DNA of 64,000 nt. Origin: Mesorhizobium loti (GTDB taxonomy: Bacteria; Pseudomonadota; Alphaproteobacteria; Rhizobiales; Rhizobiaceae). How positions within the stretch are numbered: position 1 is the first letter of the stretch; every line of letters begins with the position of its first letter. Of this stretch, positions 30,548 through 38,585 are shown one piece after another. The notes beneath the pieces are model-generated. The model did not search any database, was not told the origin of the DNA, and was given only the letters and a program-made list of their open reading frames with translations. Where the stretch lies: contig NZ_PJRO01000001.1 in NCBI RefSeq assembly GCF_002858745.1, forward strand, positions 643,824 through 707,823, given 5' to 3'. Position numbers and translations under genes: made by a program.

Positions 30548-31354
30548 GTGAAATTTTTGTCCTTCGACAGACCCCGTGGCCTGACGTTTGGTGCTGGTTT
30601 CCTCGCCCTGACGCTCGCGATCCCTTCGGCCCTCACGACAACCCGTCAGGCTGTTGCCCTCAGCGAAATCAAACGCGATGAGGTGCAGGTCCCCGGCCGG
30701 CGTCAGCAAATGGGACCAGAAGCACCCAAACCCGGTGTCGTGCCGCTGCCGGATCCGATCCAGACCGTTCCGCCGGCCCAAAAGACAACGCCACCGGGTC
30801 AGGACGAGCCCGAGCAGGTCGAGCCCGCCAAGCCTGGAGAGGGCAGCGGCAATCTCGCGCGGCCTCAGATCGATCCCACCGCATCGTTGCCACCGGTGCA
30901 GTACGATCTCGCCAAACTGCCGGAACCGGTGCGGCGCATGCGCGACCTGATCATCGAGGCCTGCAAGACCGGCGATATTGAAAAGCTTCGACCGCTGATC
31001 GGTACCGGCGATTCACTCACACAGCTTTCGCTGACCGACATCGAGGGCGACCCGGTCGCCTTTCTCAAAGGGTTGTCTGGCGACACCGAAGGCCAGGAAA
31101 TCCTGGCTATTCTGCAGGAAGTTCTCGATGCAGGCTACGTGCAGCTCGATCCCGGCACTCCGCAGGAACTTTACGTTTGGCCTTACTTCTTCGCCTATCC
31201 GCTGGCCAAGCTGGATGCCAAGCAGCGCGTCGAGCTGTTCAAGATCGTCACCGCCGGCGACTATGAAGACATGAAGCAATACGGCACCTACATCTTCTAC
31301 CGGGTAGGTATCACGCCACAGGGCCGCTGGACCTTCTTCGTCGCGGGGGATTGA
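30548..31354 (+). CDS. Exported protein of unknown function with Pro-rich linker
   Basis: A GTG at 30548 with GGAGAGG six bases upstream gives 268 residues; an ATG at 30533 is the alternative. The N-terminus is signal-like (LTFGAGFLALTLAIPSALTT), followed by a Pro/Gln/Glu-rich linker (about 45–115) and a well-conserved-looking C-terminal domain: YDLAKLPEPVRRMRDLI, then LIGTGDSLTQLSL and a final QYGTYIFYRVGITPQGRW. The C-terminal domain resembles small conserved rhizobial envelope proteins, but I cannot name its family or role. Confidence 0.65.
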   Translation: MKFLSFDRPRGLTFGAGFLALTLAIPSALTTTRQAVALSEIKRDEVQVPGRRQQMGPEAPKPGVVPLPDPIQTVPPAQKTTPPGQDEPEQVEPAKPGEGSGNLARPQIDPTASLPPVQYDLAKLPEPVRRMRDLIIEACKTGDIEKLRPLIGTGDSLTQLSLTDIEGDPVAFLKGLSGDTEGQEILAILQEVLDAGYVQLDPGTPQELYVWPYFFAYPLAKLDAKQRVELFKIVTAGDYEDMKQYGTYIFYRVGITPQGRWTFFVAGD

Positions 31355-31452
31355 GAGTGGCTGTCCGACATCTTGAATGACTGCCGGGCGGCAGCATCAG
31401 CGCCACGGAGGTGCCCGACGAGGCCATATGGCGGCTATGTCGGGCTAAACTC

Positions 31453-31782
31453 TCAGTAACCGCCGCGACGGTAATAACGCTCGTCACAGGGCGCGGTGAA
31501 GATACGACCATAGCGATCCTGATAACGACACATCTCGCGACCGCGGTCACGCGGCTGCGGGCCGCCGGACGTCGCCAGAACCGCACCAAGCAGCGCGCCG
31601 GCGCCTGCTCCGATCAGCGTGCTTTCGGTATTGCCGCCAATCGCCTGGCCGACCAACGCACCGCCGGCCGCGCCAAGGGCGGCACCGCCGGTTGCCCGCT
31701 GCTGCTGCGGTGTCTGCGAACAGGCGGCGATGCCGAGCGTCATGACCAACGCCGTGGCGGTCGCGAATTTCATCAGATTCAT
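31453..31782 (-). CDS. Glycine-zipper lipoprotein (YMGG-like)
   Basis: The 109-residue product has a lipoprotein signal ending in LGIAAC, with Cys21 as the lipidation site, then a glycine-zipper segment (GGAALGAAGGALVGQAIGG) and a second Gly/Ala hydrophobic stretch (LIGAGAGALLGAVLA). The tail is Arg/Tyr-rich with two cysteines. Such proteins are usually outer-membrane or periplasmic and may span or stabilise membranes. GGAG lies upstream of the ATG. Confidence 0.83.
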   Translation of the reverse strand: MNLMKFATATALVMTLGIAACSQTPQQQRATGGAALGAAGGALVGQAIGGNTESTLIGAGAGALLGAVLATSGGPQPRDRGREMCRYQDRYGRIFTAPCDERYYRRGGY

Positions 31783-31913
31783 CAGGATAGTCTCCGTTTA
31801 GTCCGAGCGGACGTCGGCGCGACCTTACCGATCTAACATGAACGCAGCCTGTCTAAATCTCGCAACCTTGCGGCAACCAAACCTCTGCCCGCAGCGACAG
31901 TGGCAATGAGGCT

Positions 31914-33245
31914 CTAGCCGACCACAGCTTCCGAGAATTCGACCGCCCTGCCCTGCGATGGCATGACGATCTCGCCTTCCCACATGACACGGGTGCCGCG
32001 AACGATCGTACCAACCGGCCAGCCGGTGACTTCCTTGCCATCATAGGGCGTCCAGCCTGCCCGCGAGCCTGCCTGGGCGTTGGTGATGGTTTCGCGCCGC
32101 TTCATATCCACGACCGTGAAGTCGGCGTCATAACCAGCGGCGATGCGCCCCTTGCGGGCCATACCGAAGATGCGGTTCGGACCATGGCTGGAGAGATCAA
32201 CGAAGCGCTCCAGCGTGAGCCGGCCGGCATTGACGTGGTCCAGCATGATCGGGACCAGCGTCTGCACGCCTGTCATGCCCGAGGGGGAAGCTGGATAGGG
32301 TTTTGCCTTCTCGGCCAGCGTGTGCGGGGCATGGTCGGAGCCGAGCACATCGACAACGCCCTGGCCGATGCCGTGCCAGATGCCGTCACGGTGACGGGCC
32401 GCGCGCACCGGCGGGTTCATCTGCAGCAACGTGCCGAGACGCGCATAGTCATCCGAACTCATCGTCAGATGGTGCGGCGTCGCCTCGCAGGTGGCGACAT
32501 CCTTGTGCTGCTGGAGGAAGGTGATCTCCTCCGCCGTCGAGATGTGCAGGACATGGATGCGCGCGCGGGTCTGACGTGCGATGCGCACCAGGCGCTCGGT
32601 GCACTGGAGGGCTGCGATCTCGTCGCGCCATATCGGGTGCGACGACGGATCGTTCTCGACCCGCAGGCCAAGGCGCTCGCGCAGGCGGAATTCGTCTTCC
32701 GAGTGAAACGCCGCGCGGCGGCGCGTGTTACGCAGGATGGAGGCCACACCTTCGTCATCCTCTACCAGCAGATCGCCAGTGGACGAGCCCATGAACACCT
32801 TGATGCCGGCGGCACCAGGCAAGCGCTCTAGTTCGGCAACGTCACCGGCATTGTCGCGCGTACCGCCGACCCAGAAAGCGAAGTCGCAATGCATGCGTCC
32901 CGTAGCGCGCCCGATCTTGTCGGCGAGCGTCGCTTCGCTGGTGGTGAGCGGATTGGTGTTGGGCATTTCGAAGACAGCAGTGATGCCACCCAGCACCGCC
33001 GCGCGAGAACCGGTCTCGAGATCTTCCTTGTGCTCGAGGCCCGGCTCGCGGAAATGCACCTGGCTGTCGACAACGCCAGGCAGCACATGCAGGCCGCGGC
33101 AATCCATGGTTTCTCCAGCGGAAGCGGTACCGAGGTCGCCGATTGCAGCGATCCTGCCGCCACTCACGCCAACGTCGCGCTGGCCAATGCCATCATGATT
33201 GACGACGATGCCGCCCTTAAGGATGAGATCGTAGGTCACTGCCAT
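31914..33245 (-). CDS. pyrC: Dihydroorotase-family amidohydrolase with altered HxH motif
   Basis: The 443-residue protein follows the class I dihydroorotase pattern: LHVLPGVVDSQVHFREPG near residue 55, later HSEDEFR, IHVLHIST and the C-terminal GSDHAPHT. Dihydroorotase closes carbamoyl-aspartate to dihydroorotate in pyrimidine synthesis. Oddly, the first metal-ligand His of DxHxH is Gln62 (DSQVH), while the others remain. This substitution occurs in rhizobial relatives as I recall, so it may be lineage-specific or signal a non-catalytic or different amidohydrolase. The start MAVTYDLILKGG at 33245 is divergent from ygfZ. Confidence 0.82.
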   Translation of the reverse strand: MAVTYDLILKGGIVVNHDGIGQRDVGVSGGRIAAIGDLGTASAGETMDCRGLHVLPGVVDSQVHFREPGLEHKEDLETGSRAAVLGGITAVFEMPNTNPLTTSEATLADKIGRATGRMHCDFAFWVGGTRDNAGDVAELERLPGAAGIKVFMGSSTGDLLVEDDEGVASILRNTRRRAAFHSEDEFRLRERLGLRVENDPSSHPIWRDEIAALQCTERLVRIARQTRARIHVLHISTAEEITFLQQHKDVATCEATPHHLTMSSDDYARLGTLLQMNPPVRAARHRDGIWHGIGQGVVDVLGSDHAPHTLAEKAKPYPASPSGMTGVQTLVPIMLDHVNAGRLTLERFVDLSSHGPNRIFGMARKGRIAAGYDADFTVVDMKRRETITNAQAGSRAGWTPYDGKEVTGWPVGTIVRGTRVMWEGEIVMPSQGRAVEFSEAVVG

Positions 33246-33315
33246 CCGCTCCGGCCCTTGTGTGGGAATTGCCTGCGGCTTACGTAATGGCTCTTCGAAA
33301 TGCAAGATCGGGCCC

Positions 33316-34200
33316 ATGCCGACAACCCTTCTCGCCGACCGCACCCTTATCTCCGTTTCCGGCTCCGAAGCCGAACACTTCCTGCAGAATATCCTGACCG
33401 TCGATCTCGACGGTCTTGGCCAAGCTGAGGCCAAACCGGGCGCATTGCTGGCGCCGCAAGGCAAGATCCTGTTCGACTTCCTGGTCTCCCGCGCGGGCGA
33501 AAATGCCTTCCGGTTGGAGTGCCGCGCCGATATTGCTGACGATTTCGTCAAGCGACTGATGTTCTATCGGCTGCGCGCCAAGGTCGACATTTCCAAGCAG
33601 GAACAGGATGTTGTTGCCATTTCGTGGCGGGCTGATTCAACAACCTCGCAAAATGATTCCGCTACCTCACCTGGTGATTCAAGCGCAGGCGTGCGTGACA
33701 GCCGGTTCGAACCTCCTGTCTTGCGCTTCTATGAAACGCCGTTGCCTGAAGCAGATGCCACGCAGGCCGAATGGGATGCCTTCCGCCTTTCGCGGGGCGT
33801 GGCCGAAAGCGGTCCCGACTACGCACTGAACGACGCCTTCCCGCATGACGTGCTGCTCGACCAATTGGATGGCGTCGGCTTCAAGAAAGGCTGCTTCATC
33901 GGCCAGGAAGTGGTTTCGCGCATGCAGCACCGCGGCACCGCGCGCCGGCGGGTGCTGCTGGTGGAGGCCGCCAGTGCCTTGCCCGCCTCGGGCACCGAAC
34001 TGACCGTCAACGGCCGCCCTGTCGGTGCCCTCGGCTCGGTGTCAGGTACGCGCGGCCTGGCCATTGCCCGCATCGACCGCGTCAAGGCAGCGATGGACGC
34101 CAGCCAGGAAATCAGCGCCGATGGCATCGCCGTGTCGCTGAGCATTCCTGGTTGGGCGCGCTTCACCTTCCCCAAAACCGCCAGTGCGGAAGACGCCTGA
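33316..34200 (+). CDS. ygfZ: YgfZ/GcvT-like folate-binding Fe–S maturation protein
   Basis: The 294-residue protein is a YgfZ (COG0354) homologue, related to the GcvT aminomethyltransferase but acting in Fe–S cluster repair or maturation with folate. The signature KGCFIGQEVVSRMQHRG is intact, including its conserved Cys. The N-terminal HFLQNILTVDL stretch is also typical. The start at 33316 leaves 70 bases to the divergent pyrC start. Its stop overlaps the ATG of the HD gene (TGATG), so the two are coupled. Confidence 0.9.
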   Translation: MPTTLLADRTLISVSGSEAEHFLQNILTVDLDGLGQAEAKPGALLAPQGKILFDFLVSRAGENAFRLECRADIADDFVKRLMFYRLRAKVDISKQEQDVVAISWRADSTTSQNDSATSPGDSSAGVRDSRFEPPVLRFYETPLPEADATQAEWDAFRLSRGVAESGPDYALNDAFPHDVLLDQLDGVGFKKGCFIGQEVVSRMQHRGTARRRVLLVEAASALPASGTELTVNGRPVGALGSVSGTRGLAIARIDRVKAAMDASQEISADGIAVSLSIPGWARFTFPKTASAEDA

Positions 34201-34808
34201 TGGCGGACCGCGTCGGCGCGCCGCCGCGAGCCTGGCAACGCATGCTGTCGGGGCGCAGGCTCGACCTGCTCGACCCTTCTCCGCTCGACATCGAGATCGG
34301 CGACATCGCGCATGGCCTTGCCCGCGTCGCGCGATGGAATGGCCAGACCTCTGGCGATCACGCCTTTTCGGTGGCGCAACACTCGCTCCTGGTCGAAGAT
34401 ATTTTCCGCGCCATCGTGCCGTCAGCGCCGCCAACGGCACAGCTGACCGCTTTGCTGCATGATGCGCCGGAATACGTTATCGGCGACATGATATCGCCGT
34501 TCAAATCCGTCGTCGGTGGTGGCTACAAATCCTGCGAGGAACGGCTGCAGCATGCCATTCATCTGCGTTACGGATTGCCGGCTTCGACAGGTCAAGGCCT
34601 GAAGAAGGACATCAAGCGCGCCGACCAGATCGCCGCCTATTTCGAGGCGACTGCACTGGCCGGATTCGGGCTGGCGGAAGCAGCGGAGTTCTTCGGCCGC
34701 CCGCGCGGCTTGTCCGCCGATCAGTTCGACCTCACGCCCAAGCCTGCCAAGCAGGTGGAAAAGGCCTTCACGGCCCGTTTCCACAAGATCGAAGCCGATT
34801 TGCGCTAG
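34200..34808 (+). CDS. HD domain phosphohydrolase (YfbR-like)
   Basis: The 202-residue protein has the HD signature: an early His in HAFSVAQHSL, then LLHDAPEYVIGD, then a later Asp in IKRADQIAAYFEA. The motif order and small size match YfbR-like 5'-deoxynucleotidases, which dephosphorylate nucleoside monophosphates. This substrate is a family-level inference. Its ATG shares one base with the ygfZ stop. It is convergent with the SMR gene, leaving six bases between stops. Confidence 0.85.
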   Translation: MADRVGAPPRAWQRMLSGRRLDLLDPSPLDIEIGDIAHGLARVARWNGQTSGDHAFSVAQHSLLVEDIFRAIVPSAPPTAQLTALLHDAPEYVIGDMISPFKSVVGGGYKSCEERLQHAIHLRYGLPASTGQGLKKDIKRADQIAAYFEATALAGFGLAEAAEFFGRPRGLSADQFDLTPKPAKQVEKAFTARFHKIEADLR

Positions 34809-34814
34809 GTTTAC

Positions 34815-35132
34815 TCAGCCCTCGATGAAGCGCAGCCCAACCACTCCGACAACGATAAGCACAATACAGCCGAGCCTGAGTGGTGTCGCCGGATCACCGA
34901 AGAGCACGATGCCGAGGGTCGCGATGCCGACAGCACCGATGCCTGTCCACACCGCATAGGCAGTGCCAGCCGGCAGGTGGCGCATGGCGAAAGTCAGCAC
35001 GAAGACGCTGAGCAACGCGAAGAAAATGCCGCCGACGCTCGGCCAGAACCGCGTCCAGCCTTCGGCATATTTCAGCGAGACACCCATCGCAATCTCGATG
35101 ACGCTCGCGACAAGAAGCAGCAACCAAGCCAT
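34815..35132 (-). CDS. SMR family efflux transporter (SugE/Gdx-like)
   Basis: The 105-residue protein has four membrane segments and the essential Glu13 in helix 1 (ASVIEIAMGVSLKYAEGWTRF). SMR exporters pump quaternary ammonium or guanidinium cations as antiparallel dimers. The helix-1 region and the GTAYAVWTGIGAVG motif fit the SugE/Gdx branch better than EmrE, but this is a judgement from recall. AAAGGAGGG lies upstream of the ATG. A divergent HxlR regulator faces it 91 bases away. I see no guanidine-riboswitch structure in that short gap. Confidence 0.85.
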   Translation of the reverse strand: MAWLLLLVASVIEIAMGVSLKYAEGWTRFWPSVGGIFFALLSVFVLTFAMRHLPAGTAYAVWTGIGAVGIATLGIVLFGDPATPLRLGCIVLIVVGVVGLRFIEG

Positions 35133-35197
35133 TCCGGCCCTCCTTTGATTTTCAGGCGCAGGCTCATGTGTGATAACAGGAACCAAAGAGCAATTAC

Positions 35198-35211
35198 GCA
35201 CCTTTTGGTGC
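35198..35211 (+). promoter_or_regulatory. Possible HxlR operator palindrome
   Basis: GCACC-TTTT-GGTGC is a 5-bp inverted repeat with a 4-base spacer in the 91-bp gap between the divergent SMR and HxlR genes. The location is right for the HxlR protein to control both promoters. Binding is inference from position and symmetry only. Confidence 0.5.
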
Positions 35212-35223
35212 CTATGGGTTTCG

Positions 35224-35595
35224 ATGGCTGCTCCGAACGTTTATGATTCCGCCTGCTCCGCCAGGGACGCGCTGGAACTGATCGCTTCCAAATGGGCGAT
35301 GCTGATCCTGCCGGCTTTATCCGGGGGACCGACGCGCAACAGTGCATTGCTCCGGAAAATCGGCGGCATCTCGCAGAAAATGCTGACACAGACACTGAAA
35401 GACCTGGAACGCAACGGGCTGGTGATCCGGCAGGACATGCAGACTGTGCCGCCGCATGTCGAATACAGGCTGAGCACTCTCGGAAGCTCGCTCAGCGAAG
35501 CGCTGATCGTGCTCGACCGCTGGGCGGAGCGTCATTCGGTCGATCTTGACGCCGCTCGCGAGCGCTTCGATGCTGCTCGAACGGAAGGTGCCTAG
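35224..35595 (+). CDS. HxlR family winged-helix regulator
   Basis: The 123-residue protein has an HxlR winged helix: DALELIASKWAMLILPAL, then RKIGGISQKMLTQTLKDLERNGLV and a QTVPPHVEYRLSTLG wing. A CSARDALE cysteine near residue 11 lies where some HxlR proteins sense redox or electrophilic signals. The ATG at 35224 is preferred to a GTG at 35170, which would place the operator inside the gene. The TAG stop falls within the first bases of the following palindromic repeat. Confidence 0.87.
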   Translation: MAAPNVYDSACSARDALELIASKWAMLILPALSGGPTRNSALLRKIGGISQKMLTQTLKDLERNGLVIRQDMQTVPPHVEYRLSTLGSSLSEALIVLDRWAERHSVDLDAARERFDAARTEGA

Positions 35596-35695
35596 AGCAA
35601 TTCCAGGAAAAGTGCGTAGCGGTTTTCCGCCCGGAATTGCGTAAAAACAAAGAGTTAGAGCGTTTCCGCGCTTCCGTTAAAACGGAAACGCTCTA
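35594..35695. repeat. Composite palindromic intergenic repeat, copy 2
   Basis: Same two-hairpin element as at 16329–16422, with a slightly longer centre in the second module (CGTTTCCGCGCTTCCGTTAA…). It fills the whole space between two convergent genes: the left CTAG holds the hxlR-type stop codon, and the right CTCTAG holds, on the other strand, the RimK-like stop codon. Confidence 0.9.
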
Positions 35696-37156
35696 GCGTC
35701 CCTGCCGCTCCAGACGGTCGAGGAACCACTGTGTCAGCCGTACCCAGACTTCGTCTTTCTCGCCGGTGTCTTCGCAACCGTGGTCGAGATTCGGATTGTC
35801 GTTGACCTCGATGACGAAAACGCCGTCCCTGGTTTCCTTCAGGTCGACGCCATAAAGACCGTCGCCGATGCATCGAGCGGCTTTGACTGCCGTCTGCACG
35901 GCATGAGACGGCGCATCCTTCAAGGTGAAAGTCTTGAAGCCACCTTCGTCGGGCTTGCCGGCGCGGTCGTGATTGACGATCTGCCAGTGCTGCTTGGCCA
36001 TCAGATACTGCACGGCAAACAAAGGCTCGCCACCCAGCACGCCGATGCGCCAGTCATAGTCGGTCGGGATGAATTTCTGAGCGACGAGCAGATCGGAGTC
36101 CTCCAGCCATTCCGTCGCCAGCTTCTTCAACTCGCCAAAATCCTTGCATTTCTTGACACCACGCGAGAACGCGCTGTCGGGGATTTTGAGGACCAGCGGG
36201 AAACCAAGCGTTTCGGCGGCCACTTCCAGGTCAGACGGGCCGGCGATCATCACGGTGGGCGGCACCGGCACGTCATTAAAGGCCATCAACTCATTCAGAT
36301 AGACCTTGTTGGTACAGCGGATCATCGACAGTGGATCGTCGATCACCGGCATGCCTTCCTGCTGGGCACGGCGGGCAAAACGATAGGTATGATTGGAAAT
36401 CGAAGTCGTCTCGCGGATGAACAATGCGTCGTAGTTGGCGACCTTGGCCAGATCCTTCCTGGTGATCGGCTCCACCTCCACGCCCATCTTTTCGGCGATG
36501 CGGGCCCAATAGCGCAGCGATGAGATCGCCGAGGGCGGCAGTTGCTCATGCGGATCGACCAGCGTTGCGAAAGTGTAGCGTGCCGGGACACGTGCCTTGC
36601 TGTCGCGCCATTCGCGGCCGGTGTAGGTATCGAGGCATTCGAGGAAGCGCTTCTCCTCCTCCTCCGTCATGCGTGCCAACGGATAGAAGCCAATCTTGCG
36701 AATCGTCGCCCACTCACCTGCGTCGGTTATCGCCACTTCCAGCGCCGGCGCGCGGAACCAATCGAACAGGAGCTTGGCAAAACGATCCCAGGCCTTGCCG
36801 GGACCGATACCGAAGAAGATGTGAACCTTGGCAGGAAAAACACCGCCGATATCCTTGCGGCACTTGTTCAGCGCCAGCTCCAATTCCGGCAGCGCATGCT
36901 CGTAGAGCTTGCGCTCGGAGAGATCGATCATCGTCTCGACGGTTGGGATGACCTTGTGGCCGCGTGAACTCGCCAGCAGCGAGGCATAGTAACCGCGGCT
37001 CTGATAGTCATAACGATTGGAAAGGTTGATGACCTTTGGGCGCGGCCCGCGAAACAGGGCCGGATGGGCCAGATAGTCCCGGTTGGTGATGACTTTGTGC
37101 GGCGTTGCCACCTGGTCGAGATCGTTCTGCCTGCCGGTGAGGATGACCCAGGTCAT
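35693..37156 (-). CDS. RimK family ATP-grasp ligase-like protein
   Basis: The 487-residue protein has a C-terminal ATP-grasp fold like RimK (residues ~270–480): an ATP-binding VLKIPDSAFSRGVKK, then QKFIPTDYDWRIGVL, and a final Mg-binding VFVIEVNDNPNLDHG. RimK-type enzymes add amino acids to a peptide or protein C-terminus. The long N-terminal part (KVINLSNRYDYQSRGYY…) is not in ribosomal-protein-modifying RimK. Its ATG overlaps the stop of the GNAT–peptidase gene by four bases, so the two proteins are made together, likely to modify or process one peptide. The substrate is unknown. Confidence 0.85.
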   Translation of the reverse strand: MTWVILTGRQNDLDQVATPHKVITNRDYLAHPALFRGPRPKVINLSNRYDYQSRGYYASLLASSRGHKVIPTVETMIDLSERKLYEHALPELELALNKCRKDIGGVFPAKVHIFFGIGPGKAWDRFAKLLFDWFRAPALEVAITDAGEWATIRKIGFYPLARMTEEEEKRFLECLDTYTGREWRDSKARVPARYTFATLVDPHEQLPPSAISSLRYWARIAEKMGVEVEPITRKDLAKVANYDALFIRETTSISNHTYRFARRAQQEGMPVIDDPLSMIRCTNKVYLNELMAFNDVPVPPTVMIAGPSDLEVAAETLGFPLVLKIPDSAFSRGVKKCKDFGELKKLATEWLEDSDLLVAQKFIPTDYDWRIGVLGGEPLFAVQYLMAKQHWQIVNHDRAGKPDEGGFKTFTLKDAPSHAVQTAVKAARCIGDGLYGVDLKETRDGVFVIEVNDNPNLDHGCEDTGEKDEVWVRLTQWFLDRLERQGR

Positions 37157-38259
37157 TGTTTCTCGCGCGCTCCAAGAATGATGGCGGCACGCAGTCCGTC
37201 GCGACCGAACTGCGCCATGGAAATGAAGATGTCGTAAGGCACCGGAATGTTGGCTGCATCCGCTTGCGTTTCTTCCCGTTCGTCCTCGACCCACGGGTCG
37301 TGGATGAGGATATGGTCACCGTCGTCGCCGATGGCCAGAACCCAGTGCGGAACTTTCTTGCCGAACATCAGGAAGCCACTGATCAGGACCACAACGAGCT
37401 TGTCTGCGGCGATCGCCGTACGGATGTCATCAATGGAAAAAGCGCTGTGGTGCACCGGAATCCCATATTCCCGGGCGCGACGCTGAAAATCGATCTGTGC
37501 CAGTTCCATCACCCGGCGCTTCTCGCCGCTGCGCACCGACTGCAGGAACAGCGGGCCGTCGAACGAGACAAAAACCTCGGCCGAAAGCCCATATTCGTAG
37601 GCCGTCACCGCCAATCCGAACGGCTCGCAGCCGCCGGGACCCGACATCATGAAGACTGTGGTTGCCTCGCGCCATAACCGCACTTCCATGACCGGGTCTG
37701 GCCGGAAGCCAGGGTCGAAATGCGCCATCGTCATCATCAGACAGCAGGGCCCACAGGTGAAATCGCAAGTCTGCTCGTAAAAGGGTACGGACGTTGCCAT
37801 CTGCACATGGCCACGCAGCATCTTCTCGTACCGGAGTGCAGGCGCGCCATCCTCGTAGTAGTCGATCTCGCGGCCGATCTTGCGATAGCCTGCCTGTTCA
37901 TAGATGCGGATGGCGCGAGAATTGTCCTCCCGCACTTCCAGGCGCAGCATCATGCGATCGTGTTCAAAAGCCGTATCTTCAGCCGCCTCCAGCAACAGGC
38001 GGCCGATGCCTTGCCCACCGAAATCGGGGCCGGTGGCCAACGAATAGAGCCGCGCCACGCGGCTGCCCTTGCGAAACAGGATGATTGCGTAACCTGCGAT
38101 TTTACCGCCACTCTCTGCGATCAGCGTCTCGGCCGTCTCCCGTTCGATGAGTTGGCGGAAGGAACGGCGCGAAATTCGGTCGCTTGCAAAGACGGCGTTT
38201 TCGATGGCGGCGAGAACATCGACGTCGGAAGCGCGGGCCGTGCGGAGTTCGGCAGGCAT
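37153..38259 (-). CDS. Fusion of GNAT acetyltransferase and C39-like cysteine peptidase
   Basis: Residues ~1–150 form a GNAT acetyltransferase (acetyl-CoA loop FGGQGIGRLLL, then RIYEQAGYRKIGR). Residues ~155–368 form a papain-like C39 peptidase domain: Q163 and C165 or C169 (QTCDFTCGPCC), catalytic-candidate H305 (VPHWVLAIG) and D321 (HDPW). Size is 368 residues. It is the upstream partner of the RimK-like ligase. Together, the acetyltransferase, protease and ligase suggest maturation or turnover of a small peptide. No precursor peptide or exporter is visible nearby. Confidence 0.85.
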   Translation of the reverse strand: MPAELRTARASDVDVLAAIENAVFASDRISRRSFRQLIERETAETLIAESGGKIAGYAIILFRKGSRVARLYSLATGPDFGGQGIGRLLLEAAEDTAFEHDRMMLRLEVREDNSRAIRIYEQAGYRKIGREIDYYEDGAPALRYEKMLRGHVQMATSVPFYEQTCDFTCGPCCLMMTMAHFDPGFRPDPVMEVRLWREATTVFMMSGPGGCEPFGLAVTAYEYGLSAEVFVSFDGPLFLQSVRSGEKRRVMELAQIDFQRRAREYGIPVHHSAFSIDDIRTAIAADKLVVVLISGFLMFGKKVPHWVLAIGDDGDHILIHDPWVEDEREETQADAANIPVPYDIFISMAQFGRDGLRAAIILGAREKQ

Positions 38260-38585
38260 GAAGGCTTGAAAAACCTCGGTGCGTAGCAGGAAAGAGACCT
38301 ATCGAAACATCGATGACGCCGACGGGGAAAGCCGACGCATGTCCAGCGTTTCGCGCTTCGATTTCGGCTGAATTGTGACAGATTCGACTTGCTTGCCAAG
38401 ACGTCGACCACCTTCCCCCGGTGGATATAACGCTGCCGAGTGTCGGAAACGCAGCTACCTGACAACCCTCTGCGCGCTGGCCAGTGTGCCGATTGCCGCC
38501 AACACGTTGGAGCGGTCAGGGAACAGATGCTGATGGAGCGCGACCCGGAAGCCTGCCGATAGACCTGGCTGCGTTGGTGCCCCCC
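38260..38585. other. 326-bp gap upstream of the GNAT–peptidase gene
   Basis: The gap should hold the promoter of the GNAT–peptidase/RimK-like pair, which is transcribed leftward from 38259. I see no convincing short peptide gene with a ribosome-binding site, no long palindrome and no RNA gene. Its right part lies beyond the anti-sigma stop. Confidence 0.45.

Noticed and set aside
35133..35223. Guanidine riboswitch upstream of the SMR exporter
   Set aside because: The gap is only 91 bases and shows one short palindrome, too little for a known guanidine aptamer.
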